A DNA stretch of 64,000 nucleotides, from NCBI RefSeq assembly GCF_004342685.1, contig NZ_SMBZ01000015.1, forward strand, positions 1 through 64,000, given 5' to 3'. The stretch is from Sphingobacterium alimentarium. Its GTDB lineage: Bacteria > Bacteroidota > Bacteroidia > Sphingobacteriales > Sphingobacteriaceae. The position numbers and the translations under genes are program-made. Below, piece after piece: positions 48,112 through 56,605 of this stretch. Position 1 is the stretch's first letter, and each line of letters starts with the position of its first letter. The notes beneath the pieces are model-generated. The model did no database searches, was not told the origin of the DNA, and was given only the letters and a program-made list of their open reading frames with translations.

Positions 48112-49104
48112 ATGAATACACGAAGAAATTTTATTAAACATATTGGCTTAACGTCATTGGGAATAGGTCTTTCTCCAAGTCTGTTTGCAGCAAAGTTGTC
48201 ATTCAGCAAAATCAATAAACCCATTGTATTATCGACATGGGATTTTGGTCTGAGGGCGAATGAAGAAGCATGGAAGGTGTTGTCTGCTGGTGGCCGCGCT
48301 TTGGATGCGGTGGAGCAAGGTGTTCGCCTTACGGAAGCTGACCCATCCGAGCGAAGTGTGGGCTATGGTGGTCGTCCCGATCGCGATGGCAAAGTCACCT
48401 TGGATGCTTGTATTATGGACGAATTTGCGGGAATTGGATCCGTGGCAGCTTTACAAAATATCAAACATCCGATTTCAGTAGCACGCGCCGTCATGGAGAA
48501 AACCCCACATGTCATGCTGGTGGGCGAAGGGGCCTTGCAATTTGCAAAGGAGCAAGGTTTTCCAGAAGAAAACTTGCTGACCGAAGATTCGGAAAAAGAA
48601 TGGCGCGAATGGTTGAAGACGGCCAAATACGAACCCGTAGTGAATATCGAAAACCATGATACCATAGGTATGATCGCTTTGGATGCTAACGGCAATCTTT
48701 CGGGAGCGTGTACGACAAGCGGGATGGCATTTAAGATGCATGGTCGGGTTGGAGATTCACCAATTATTGGTTCGGGATTGTATGTAGACAACGAAATAGG
48801 GGCTGCAACAGCTACTGGACATGGCGAAGAGGTCATCCGCACGGTAGGCAGTCATCTTGTGGTGGAGCTGATGCGACAAGGCAATAGTCCGCAGCAGGCC
48901 TGTGAGCAAGCTGTAAAAAGAATCGTTAAGTTCACAAAAAATAGAGGTAAAACGCTGGATAATATTCAAGTCGGCTTTATCGCGTTGAATAAAAAAGGGG
49001 AGTACGGTGCATATTGTATTCACGGTGGGTTCAATTATGCAAAATACGACTCCAAAGGAAATGAATTGATCACTGGTAAATCATATTTAAAGGCTAATGG
49101 CTAA
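48112..49104 (+). CDS. N4-(beta-N-acetylglucosaminyl)-L-asparaginase (aspartylglucosaminidase), Tat-exported
   Basis: This Ntn hydrolase cleaves the GlcNAc-Asn bond left after N-glycoprotein breakdown. The 330-residue protein is made as a precursor cut before the catalytic Thr184 (ENHDTIGMIALD). The family motif following, TTSGMAFKMHGRVGDSPIIG, is clear. The N-terminus MNTRRNFIKHIGLTSLGIGL is a twin-arginine signal, so the folded enzyme is exported. It overlaps cutC by 8 bp, showing co-expression. A plain asparaginase role is less likely given the close match to the AGA branch. Confidence 0.9.
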   Translation: MNTRRNFIKHIGLTSLGIGLSPSLFAAKLSFSKINKPIVLSTWDFGLRANEEAWKVLSAGGRALDAVEQGVRLTEADPSERSVGYGGRPDRDGKVTLDACIMDEFAGIGSVAALQNIKHPISVARAVMEKTPHVMLVGEGALQFAKEQGFPEENLLTEDSEKEWREWLKTAKYEPVVNIENHDTIGMIALDANGNLSGACTTSGMAFKMHGRVGDSPIIGSGLYVDNEIGAATATGHGEEVIRTVGSHLVVELMRQGNSPQQACEQAVKRIVKFTKNRGKTLDNIQVGFIALNKKGEYGAYCIHGGFNYAKYDSKGNELITGKSYLKANG

Positions 49105-49765
49105 TTTAGAGATAGCTTGTTTCAATACCCAATCCGCGCGGATAGCGCAAGAATTTGGTGCGGATCGAGTAGAATTATGCGCAGGAATGGAGGTTGGGGG
49201 GACGACCCCTAGTGTTGCCGATATTCTAGCGGTACGTAGTGATTTGCAAATTCTATTAAATGTTATGATACGGCCTCGCGGAGGAAACTTTGTCTATAGT
49301 GGGGAAGAGTTCGAACAGATGAAATCCGATATTATTCACTTCAAAACCTTAGGTATCGACGGTTTTGTATTTGGAATTTTGAATCCAGATGATACAGTGA
49401 ATCTGGATCAGAATAAAATTCTTGTGGATTTGGCCTCGCCGCTACCTTGTACATTCCATCGCGCCTTCGATGATGTGACTGATTACAATTCCGCATTAGA
49501 GGATGTTGTCAATTGCAGATTCTCTACCATACTGACATCAGGATGTGAAAGTAATGTAGATGCGGGGATGAAAAACCTGCGTGAACTGGTGAAATTGGCT
49601 GGAGAAAGAATTACGATTATGCCAGGTGGAGGGCTACGGTCTACGAATATTGGCACGATATTGAAAGAGACAGGTGCTCGTTATTACCATTCATCGGCGA
49701 TTACCGATGGTAGTGATACTGCGGTAGGCGAGGAAGTACAACGATTGAAATCAGCGTTAATATAA
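49097..49765 (+). CDS. cutC: CutC family TIM-barrel protein
   Basis: The 222-residue protein matches CutC: LEIACFNTQSARIAQEFGADRVELCA, VMIRPRGGNFVYS, GIDGFVFGIL, CTFHRAFDDV and RITIMPGGGLRSTNI. CutC was named for copper homeostasis, but the catalytic-looking TIM barrel and its common association with glycan-catabolism genes suggest an enzyme. The start ATG lies inside the 3' end of the aspartylglucosaminidase gene (8-bp overlap). It is followed by a terminator. Confidence 0.92.
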   Translation: MANLEIACFNTQSARIAQEFGADRVELCAGMEVGGTTPSVADILAVRSDLQILLNVMIRPRGGNFVYSGEEFEQMKSDIIHFKTLGIDGFVFGILNPDDTVNLDQNKILVDLASPLPCTFHRAFDDVTDYNSALEDVVNCRFSTILTSGCESNVDAGMKNLRELVKLAGERITIMPGGGLRSTNIGTILKETGARYYHSSAITDGSDTAVGEEVQRLKSALI

Positions 49766-49797
49766 GAAGCAAAACTTTACGGCTTTGCTTCTTTTTA
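49764..49797. terminator. Terminator between cutC and ROK gene
   Basis: A 10-bp stem (AAGAAGCAAA at 49764-49773 with 49784-49793) has a 10-nt loop and a T-run. It lies between the converging cutC and ROK regulator genes. Confidence 0.7.
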
Positions 49798-50949
49798 AGA
49801 GAAATTAATTTTCGGAATCTGTTCGACTACAATGCTTGCTGCCGCAAGGGTTAGCACATTGTCCAAGGCCGATACTTCTATTTGTGTTTGGTCTGATAAT
49901 CTTGGGATACAATAGAGGTGAATAGAGGACTGTACTTCTTCCAGAATAATATCACCGAATACAATTCCTTTTCCCGCTAAAATAATCTTCTCTGGATTTA
50001 ATATATGAATGAGCGTGGCAATTCCTTTGCCCAGCATATGACCAATTTTCTTGATTGCTTCTATCGTCAGTGCATCCCCAACATTATAAGCATGCACGAG
50101 TTGTTCAAAGGTAATTTCGTTGATTCCTGTCAAAATAGAGTTTACACGGGCAGCTATCTTGTCTTCGATATAGGTTATAGCGGTCTGAAGCGATGCCTCT
50201 ACTTCCAAACATCCTTTTTTTCCGCATAAGCATTGCGTGTCGTTGTCTGCCAAAGGTATGTGGCTGAATTCGCCCGCAAAACCTTTAAATCCTTTAAAAA
50301 TACTGTTGTTAATAAGGATGCCAAGTCCTACTCCCCAGGTGAGGTTGATGACCAGTGTAGGATTCGCGCCTTTGGCATTTCCGAAGTACTTTTCTACTAA
50401 GGCGATCGCCGTAGAATCATTTTCGATAAAGGTCGGGATGTCCAACTTTTCTTCTATATAAGAGGAAATATTATACAGGGGGGAATCAGCAGCGTATGAG
50501 GTGTTGATCCTCTTCTGCGCATCGACAAAGCCCGGCGAAATAATACCAATGCCCATATAGGATTGATCTTCCTTGCTGTTTTTTATGTCCTGTAGTTTCT
50601 CGACTAACGTGCTTCGAAGTTCTTCAGGTTGACTGATTGAAATATGTATTTGTATCGTATCAATGACTTTTTCTTTGTCTATATTAAATACGTCTATTTG
50701 TGTTTTCTTGCGTTCGATTGCCACGGCAATAATATGGCCCATTTTGTCTTTATCGGCAGTGTAAAGATAGGCTTTGCGGCCTCCGGTTGAATCTGACAGA
50801 CCAAGGTTGAGCACAAGACCTTTTTTTACCAAATCCTTAACTCCCTTGGTTGTGATGGGCACGCTCTTTCCGACCGCATTGCTCAGTTCGCCTATAGCAG
50901 TTGTTCCCAAAAAAAACAGGCTTTTCAAGATACGGGTATTTAGATTCAT
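49795..50949 (-). CDS. ROK family transcriptional regulator (NagC/Mlc-like)
   Basis: A sugar-responsive repressor expected to control the adjacent PUL. The 384-residue protein has an N-terminal winged-helix region (1-60, with IGELSNAVGKSVPITTKGVKDLVKKG) followed by a ROK kinase-like domain (about 75-375): GIISPGFVD, the fold motif LTWGVGLGI, the sugar-binding EFSHIPL with its conserved His, and the zinc motif CLCGKKGCLEV near residue 240. It lies downstream of the last glycosidase, has a 164-bp upstream gap and may be transcribed separately. A second ROK gene at 63062 is a close paralogue. Confidence 0.92.
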   Translation of the reverse strand: MNLNTRILKSLFFLGTTAIGELSNAVGKSVPITTKGVKDLVKKGLVLNLGLSDSTGGRKAYLYTADKDKMGHIIAVAIERKKTQIDVFNIDKEKVIDTIQIHISISQPEELRSTLVEKLQDIKNSKEDQSYMGIGIISPGFVDAQKRINTSYAADSPLYNISSYIEEKLDIPTFIENDSTAIALVEKYFGNAKGANPTLVINLTWGVGLGILINNSIFKGFKGFAGEFSHIPLADNDTQCLCGKKGCLEVEASLQTAITYIEDKIAARVNSILTGINEITFEQLVHAYNVGDALTIEAIKKIGHMLGKGIATLIHILNPEKIILAGKGIVFGDIILEEVQSSIHLYCIPRLSDQTQIEVSALDNVLTLAAASIVVEQIPKINFS

Positions 50950-50960
50950 AGTTTAGCTTC

Positions 50961-50974
50961 TTTACTACAGTAAA
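50961..50974. promoter_or_regulatory. Candidate operator palindrome upstream of ROK gene
   Basis: TTTACTACAGTAAA is a perfect 6+2+6 palindrome 11 nt upstream of the ROK start codon. A related TTTACTATTAT half-site lies nearby (about 50984-50994 on the minus strand), and a TTACTATTAT string also covers the susC start at about 63035-63044. Autoregulation is inferred. Confidence 0.35.
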
Positions 50975-51113
50975 TGTATAAATTATAATAGTAAATAATA
51001 CATATTATGGATGTACAATATTGGTGCTTTCGCAAAATTTAACACCTTGCTTTTTATGGAGTTAAATACCAATCGAGTACGTTCAATAAGTGTGTTTTCT
51101 TCTATTTATACTA

Positions 51114-52880
51114 TTATATTTTCTTGATCCATATTCTGTTAAGCCAGAGTGGTTGCTCATTAGACGATCTGAAGCTTACCTTTAGTTTGGATGCGGAGTT
51201 AATGTCGATTTGACCCATGTGTATGTCGGTGAATTCCTCCGTGTAATTGTTTTCATTGGGTTCTACGACCATCAGACCATTGGGTTTTAGCAAGCCGTTA
51301 ATTGATTGGTTGCCGATCTTAATGCTAATACGCAAATCTTTATTTGTCGGATTATGTGCCGAAACCGCTACCGTATACAATCCCTTTTCGGGGAATTCCA
51401 TCTGCCAAGATAATTCTTGTCCTTTAGAAATGATATGACTTGGGCGTTTTCCATCATAGCGAAGGATCTCGTATTCGCTAGGATTCAATAGATTGTTGCT
51501 GCTTAAGGAAAATCCGCCAAAGGTAGACTCTGCAACAACTTCCGAATCATATTCCATTATTTTATCAAACTCAAGTTTGACTAACGAGACAAAGTTATCC
51601 GTGGCAGTATGCGGTAAGTCGACATGAATAATCGAACCTTTTTGCTCAAACGACAATTTCACTAATTTTTTCTCTTGCAAAGCATATATAGCTTTGGGTT
51701 TTGAACGAACACCAGTAATTCTTAATTTTTTGTCCAAAGGCCAATTGAAAACGTGAGCATAAACATTGTTGTTGTGTGAAGTGAGGTATCCCCAATCAAA
51801 GTTTCTGGCGCGCAAAGGAGTTCCTTTTGCTCCATACACGGCTTCTCCATACTTGTTTAACCATTGTCCAATATCGTTTAATCGTGAAATGCTTTCGTAG
51901 GGAATCTGACCATTGGCGCGCGGCCCGATATTCAAGGTCAGTCCACCATTAAGACTGACATTCGAAATAAGGGATTCAAATATTTGGCTAGTAGATTTCC
52001 ATTCTTTTTCATAGCCACTATAGCCCCAAGAATGTGCAATTGTGCCAGGTGTCTCCCAAGGATGGGCAATGTATTCATTCGCGAAGACATTGTCACCTAA
52101 GGTCTGGAAATCTACAAATTCTGCATCTGTCGGTAACCCCAGTCTGGAGTTGATGAGACAATTGGGTTGCAATTCGCGGATGAGCTGTACGGCTTGCTCG
52201 AGCTGTTCTCTTTTGAAAATCGTCTGTTCATAAGGTATCCACATATCAAACCACATAATGGCGATATCACCATAATTGGTCAGCAGCTCCCGCAATTGGG
52301 GAATAGCTTTCTCTTGCCAATATGTGTTGAATTGTTGCGGTGTGACACTTTTTGTCAGTTCAATGTTGTGATCCCACGCGTAAGGGTGTTCCCAATCGAT
52401 CCAATGCGAATAGTAAAAACCGAGCTTCATGCCATGTTTGCGACATGCTTCGGCGAGCTCCTTAATGACATCCCGATTCGAACCAGAAAGTTTCGGTAAA
52501 GAATAATTCCCAACTTTAGTATCCCATATGGCTACCCCGTCGTGATGCTTGGAAGTCATAATGAGGTATTTCATCCCTGCCTTTTTCGCTTGAATAACCC
52601 ATTCTTCTGGGTGTATTTGTTGCCAATCAAATCGTTGCGCCAATTCCCCATATTCTTCTTTGGAAATACGGTTGCGGTAGCGGATCCATTCTGCATAATT
52701 GTTGAGGTATCTTAAATTTTCGCCTTTCCAAATTCCTTCAGCCGCAGAATATAGCCCCCAGTGTATAAACATACCAAATCGAGCCTCCTCAAACCAATCC
52801 GTGCGGGAAGCTGTCTGAGCATAGGACAATTGGAGGGTTAATATAAGGATTGATAAAAAGGATGTAAACAATGGTCTCAT
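51114..52880 (-). CDS. Alpha-L-fucosidase, GH29
   Basis: A retaining exo-fucosidase that removes alpha-linked L-fucose from glycans, exported. From the ATG at 52880 it has 588 residues with a signal peptide (MRPLFTSFLSILILTLQLSYAQ). The catalytic barrel (about 28-330) shows RFGMFIHWGLYSAAEG, SKHHDGVAIWD and the nucleophile Asp in IAIMWFDMW (near 211). A beta-sandwich follows (about 340-450), then an extra C-terminal sandwich-like domain (about 455-588) that may bind carbohydrate. The frame extends to 53003 and an ATG at 52904 (MSFLNKHRM) is an alternative that overlaps the upstream stop. Confidence 0.9.
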   Translation of the reverse strand: MRPLFTSFLSILILTLQLSYAQTASRTDWFEEARFGMFIHWGLYSAAEGIWKGENLRYLNNYAEWIRYRNRISKEEYGELAQRFDWQQIHPEEWVIQAKKAGMKYLIMTSKHHDGVAIWDTKVGNYSLPKLSGSNRDVIKELAEACRKHGMKLGFYYSHWIDWEHPYAWDHNIELTKSVTPQQFNTYWQEKAIPQLRELLTNYGDIAIMWFDMWIPYEQTIFKREQLEQAVQLIRELQPNCLINSRLGLPTDAEFVDFQTLGDNVFANEYIAHPWETPGTIAHSWGYSGYEKEWKSTSQIFESLISNVSLNGGLTLNIGPRANGQIPYESISRLNDIGQWLNKYGEAVYGAKGTPLRARNFDWGYLTSHNNNVYAHVFNWPLDKKLRITGVRSKPKAIYALQEKKLVKLSFEQKGSIIHVDLPHTATDNFVSLVKLEFDKIMEYDSEVVAESTFGGFSLSSNNLLNPSEYEILRYDGKRPSHIISKGQELSWQMEFPEKGLYTVAVSAHNPTNKDLRISIKIGNQSINGLLKPNGLMVVEPNENNYTEEFTDIHMGQIDINSASKLKVSFRSSNEQPLWLNRIWIKKI

Positions 52881-52887
52881 ACGATGT

Positions 52888-53937
52888 TTATTTAAGAATG
52901 ACATGTTTGATTGTCTTACGATTCCAGGTGTAAGTAATGTGTATTCGTCTGTCGTCGTCTTGTATAATAGTTGGGTAGGAATATTCGTCACCTTCATTTC
53001 CATTCTCCAGAACTAGTTGATCCTTCCAATTTATCCCATCTTTGGAAGTCGCAATGTGTAATTTTGTTCGCCCTTCCCACCAATCTTTTCCCGCAATGTC
53101 TGGATTATATACAATTATGAAAAGCCCATTCTGTAGTCGAATGGCATCTGTTGCAGAGTTTGGGTTTTGTAAATTGGTTTTTTGCCAAGGTAGCCATGAT
53201 TTTCCCTTATCTTTAGAAAAGGCAGTCATTACTATGTTTTCCTTACTACGGCAAAGGACTTGAAGATCTCCATTTGGGTGTTGCAATATACTCGGTTGTA
53301 TGACTTCAATAGTATCTTGATGGTTAATAGGATAGTTTATCCAGGTTTTCCCGCGATCATTACTAATCTCTACATGAGCTTTCCAAATTTCGTCTAGGGA
53401 TTCAGTACTAGATGGAGAAATGATTACACCATCCTCCAATGTCAATGGTTTGTTTTTGATCGGTCCCAGTGCATTGCCTTCTAATTCGAAGGGATTGGAC
53501 CAAGTCAAACCACTATCGGTTGATAATTTCTTGTAGCCTTTCCATTCTCTAGGGTTTTTGCCCACTTTATAGAATAGAATCAATGTGTCGGACTGTGGAT
53601 ATTGATATAATACTGGATTCCAAGTGGGAAATAATTTGTTACCTACATTTCCGTCAGCGACTTTTACTGGTGTACCCCATCTTTCGTTTTGGTATACGGC
53701 TGTCCAAATGGCAACATCTGGATTTGATTCATGCGTGCCAGCAAACCAAGTAGCCAAGAATTTGTCATCACCAATTTGGTGAATACTAGATGCATGACAT
53801 TGGTTGAAAGGGACATCCGCGTTATCGAAGATGTCCACTTTTGCAATCATCATAGGCTTATAAGATGAGCAACTCGTAAATAGAGTTATCAATATCGTTA
53901 GTTTGCATGCATGTAATAATAGCTTATTATTGAACAT
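52888..53937 (-). CDS. BNR/sialidase-fold lipoprotein (exo-glycosidase family)
   Basis: The 349-residue lipoprotein (signal ending LFTSCSSYK, Cys23) is a six-bladed beta-propeller of the BNR_2 sialidase superfamily: CHASSIHQIGDDKFLATWF, HESNPDVAIWTAV, Asp-box-like STDSGLTWSNP, SNDRGKTWINYP, SKDKGKSWLPW and SKDGINWKDQL. The arginine triad of true sialidases is not securely placed, so the substrate may be sialic acid or another sugar. It overlaps the GH3 gene by 11 bp, indicating coupled translation. It is expected at the outer membrane or periplasm. Confidence 0.82.
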   Translation of the reverse strand: MFNNKLLLHACKLTILITLFTSCSSYKPMMIAKVDIFDNADVPFNQCHASSIHQIGDDKFLATWFAGTHESNPDVAIWTAVYQNERWGTPVKVADGNVGNKLFPTWNPVLYQYPQSDTLILFYKVGKNPREWKGYKKLSTDSGLTWSNPFELEGNALGPIKNKPLTLEDGVIISPSSTESLDEIWKAHVEISNDRGKTWINYPINHQDTIEVIQPSILQHPNGDLQVLCRSKENIVMTAFSKDKGKSWLPWQKTNLQNPNSATDAIRLQNGLFIIVYNPDIAGKDWWEGRTKLHIATSKDGINWKDQLVLENGNEGDEYSYPTIIQDDDRRIHITYTWNRKTIKHVILK

Positions 53938-56587
53938 AAATACTCTCCTTCAATGGTAAATTTTTAGATGAATTACCAATCATTATTCTGTATTCTCCTT
54001 TTTCAACATTCCAATTCATATCCTCATTTAGGAATGCCAAGTCTTCCATGCTTAGATTGAGAGAGATGACTTTTTCTTCACCAGACTTTAAGTATACTTT
54101 TTCAAATCCTTTAAGTTCTATTATTGGTCTTCCCACAGTGGATAACATATCTTTAATATAGAGTTGTACGACTTCTCCACCATCTCTTGTGCCTATATTC
54201 TTGACTTTTACTTTGACGTTAAGTGTGTCGGTACTCTTTAAATTCTTTTTGCTCAACTGTAAATCAGATATTTCAAACTGGGTATAACTTAGTCCATAGC
54301 CAAATGGATAGAGTGGTTCTCCACTTAAATTGTGGTAATCATCTCCTCTACCTGTAGGATGATGGTTATAAGTCAGCGGCAATTGTCCTTCGTGAATAGG
54401 ATAAGTGATTGGCAATTTCCCGGAAGGATTATATTCACCAAAGAGCGTTTTTGCAATAGCATTTCCACCTTCTTCTCCAGGGTACCATACGTTTAATATC
54501 CCATCTACTTTATCTTTCCAATTTGTCATTGTGATGGCGGAACCACCGACAAGTATAACGGATAGCGGTTTATTTAGTGATGATAGTTCATTAATCATGT
54601 TTTCTTGTTCGGTGCCTAATCCCAGGAGTGCACGATCTTGAAATTCTCCTTCATGAATCCCCCCTACAAAGACGATATAATCCGCGGTTTTGGCTGCGGT
54701 AATGGCTTTTTGAAATTCGACTGCATAATCAGTTATACCATAATTCCAAATAAGTTTAATTTGAGCGTTTCCTCTAGTTTCTCTAAATTCTACTTTGATT
54801 TGATAAGATTTATCCTTTTCAATTTGATAAGGTTTCGTAATCGTAGAGTAGCTGAGTTTTTCCCATTTGTCAATGATGAGTTCATTGTTAATAAATAATC
54901 TAAAACCATCGTTACCTTGTAAGCCAATATCAATGGTCCCCGTTTTAGGAGCTTTTATTTCTCCAGTCCAGCGTATACTATAATTGTCAAAATGCAACTT
55001 TGAATCATCAGGAGATCCTAAGGTCCAACTGTTATTTATATGTGGTGTAACTTGGGTTTCTACGGGTTGACCAATCAAATTGACATTGTCAAAATACTCT
55101 ACTTTCAATCCTTGATTTGAATTGTTGTTGAGATATGAAGAAGGTATTATGTCAAAATGTTTGTGATGCCACGAGACTCCCTTGACATAAGTAATATTGA
55201 CGTCAGGATAACGTTTCTTCAAGTTATTTAATCCATCTATAATACTCACTTTTTTGTTGCCGGGACCTGAATAGCCACCCAATCTTTCTTCTTCGGCATC
55301 AGATCCGATTATTACGATGTTTTTGTAAGTCTTGCTATTTATTGGAAGTGTATTGTTTTTGTTCTGTAACAGTACGAATGATTCAGCAGCAGATTTTTCT
55401 GCAAGATGTTTGTGATTTAAGTTTACAAGTTGTTTTATTTCTTGTTCATTGATGTATGGTTTTTCGAAAAGCCCAAGCTCAAATTTAGCCCTCAATACGC
55501 GAGACACAGCATCATCAATTCGCTCCTGCGATATACGGCCATCATAAAATGGAGGACTGAATAATTTGTAGTGATCATATTCTGTTTGGAATATCACATC
55601 CAGTCCGGCATTCATAGCTTGTGCTGCTGCATCAGGATAATCTTTTGCAGTACGATGCAGTACGGTGGGACCACCGACAGCGCTCGCGTCCGAGATAATA
55701 AAGCCATTGAATTTCCATTCATTTTTTAGCTTTTCTGTAAGTAGCCAATGATTTGCCGTAGCCGGTCTTCCATCTAAAAAATTATAGGCTGTCATTACGG
55801 ATCTACTTTTGGCAACTGAGAAAGCTTTTTTGAAGGGATAAAGATGAGTTTCTTCCAAATATCTTTTGCTCCAATGAATAGGGTAGGAGTCTCTACCTCC
55901 TTCACCTACATTCGCCAAAAAATGCTTAGGTGTAGTTACGATATTTTGTTTCTCAAATTCCGACATAAAGGCTATGCCCATTTGTGATGTCAGATATGTG
56001 TCTTCACCATACGTTTCTTCTGTACGTCCCCAACGGACATCATTAGCAACATTGATGACTGGCGTAAGAATATGGCGAATCCCCCTTAATTTTGTCTCCG
56101 TGGCAATTGCGTTAGCTACTTCATGCATTGTTTGTAGATTAAATGTTGAGGCTAAAGCAATAGCTTGAGGGAAAGAAGTAGCTCCTTCGCGCATTAACCC
56201 GTGTAAAGCTTCGTCAAAAGGGATTATAGGTATTCCTAATCTCGTTTCTTCAATAAAGAACTTTTGAATACTATTAATTTTTCGTGTTAATTTTTCAGCA
56301 TCTTCGTTAGCATTATATTGCAATAATTGACCAGCTGCACCACCCCCTTTAGTCCCCGCGCTTACTTGTAATCCAAATATTCCATGCTTATATTGACCTT
56401 CTTGAATATTGTCCAGATCTCCAGGGATCATAAAACATTGCCAGAATTTTTCCTCAGGTGTCATTCTTGACAGTAAATCTTTAACCCGCACTTCAACGGG
56501 TTGCGATGGGTCTTTATATTTAGGCTTTTGGGCAAATGAACAATTAAATATAAACAGTGTACTTGCTATTAAAAATGTTTTTCTCAT
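53927..56587 (-). CDS. Beta-glucosidase-type glycoside hydrolase GH3 with inserted PA14 domain
   Basis: The 886-residue exported enzyme (signal to about residue 19, NCSFAQ) has the GH3 two-domain core: the TIM barrel (about 25-370) with ITTPKHFLANVGEGG-like KHFLANVGEGGRD and nucleophile Asp near 298 (GFIISDASAVGG), then the alpha/beta sandwich interrupted by a PA14 domain (about 490-622, VEYFDN...GNDGFRLFINNELIIDKW). A fibronectin-III-like domain (about 775-886) ends it. The PA14 insertion usually restricts or widens the substrate pocket. Exact sugar specificity (glucose, xylose or GlcNAc) cannot be told. It is 18 bp after the upstream fucosidase gene. Confidence 0.93.
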   Translation of the reverse strand: MRKTFLIASTLFIFNCSFAQKPKYKDPSQPVEVRVKDLLSRMTPEEKFWQCFMIPGDLDNIQEGQYKHGIFGLQVSAGTKGGGAAGQLLQYNANEDAEKLTRKINSIQKFFIEETRLGIPIIPFDEALHGLMREGATSFPQAIALASTFNLQTMHEVANAIATETKLRGIRHILTPVINVANDVRWGRTEETYGEDTYLTSQMGIAFMSEFEKQNIVTTPKHFLANVGEGGRDSYPIHWSKRYLEETHLYPFKKAFSVAKSRSVMTAYNFLDGRPATANHWLLTEKLKNEWKFNGFIISDASAVGGPTVLHRTAKDYPDAAAQAMNAGLDVIFQTEYDHYKLFSPPFYDGRISQERIDDAVSRVLRAKFELGLFEKPYINEQEIKQLVNLNHKHLAEKSAAESFVLLQNKNNTLPINSKTYKNIVIIGSDAEEERLGGYSGPGNKKVSIIDGLNNLKKRYPDVNITYVKGVSWHHKHFDIIPSSYLNNNSNQGLKVEYFDNVNLIGQPVETQVTPHINNSWTLGSPDDSKLHFDNYSIRWTGEIKAPKTGTIDIGLQGNDGFRLFINNELIIDKWEKLSYSTITKPYQIEKDKSYQIKVEFRETRGNAQIKLIWNYGITDYAVEFQKAITAAKTADYIVFVGGIHEGEFQDRALLGLGTEQENMINELSSLNKPLSVILVGGSAITMTNWKDKVDGILNVWYPGEEGGNAIAKTLFGEYNPSGKLPITYPIHEGQLPLTYNHHPTGRGDDYHNLSGEPLYPFGYGLSYTQFEISDLQLSKKNLKSTDTLNVKVKVKNIGTRDGGEVVQLYIKDMLSTVGRPIIELKGFEKVYLKSGEEKVISLNLSMEDLAFLNEDMNWNVEKGEYRIMIGNSSKNLPLKESIYVQ

Positions 56588-56605
56588 GGATCAGGATAGG
56601 AATAA

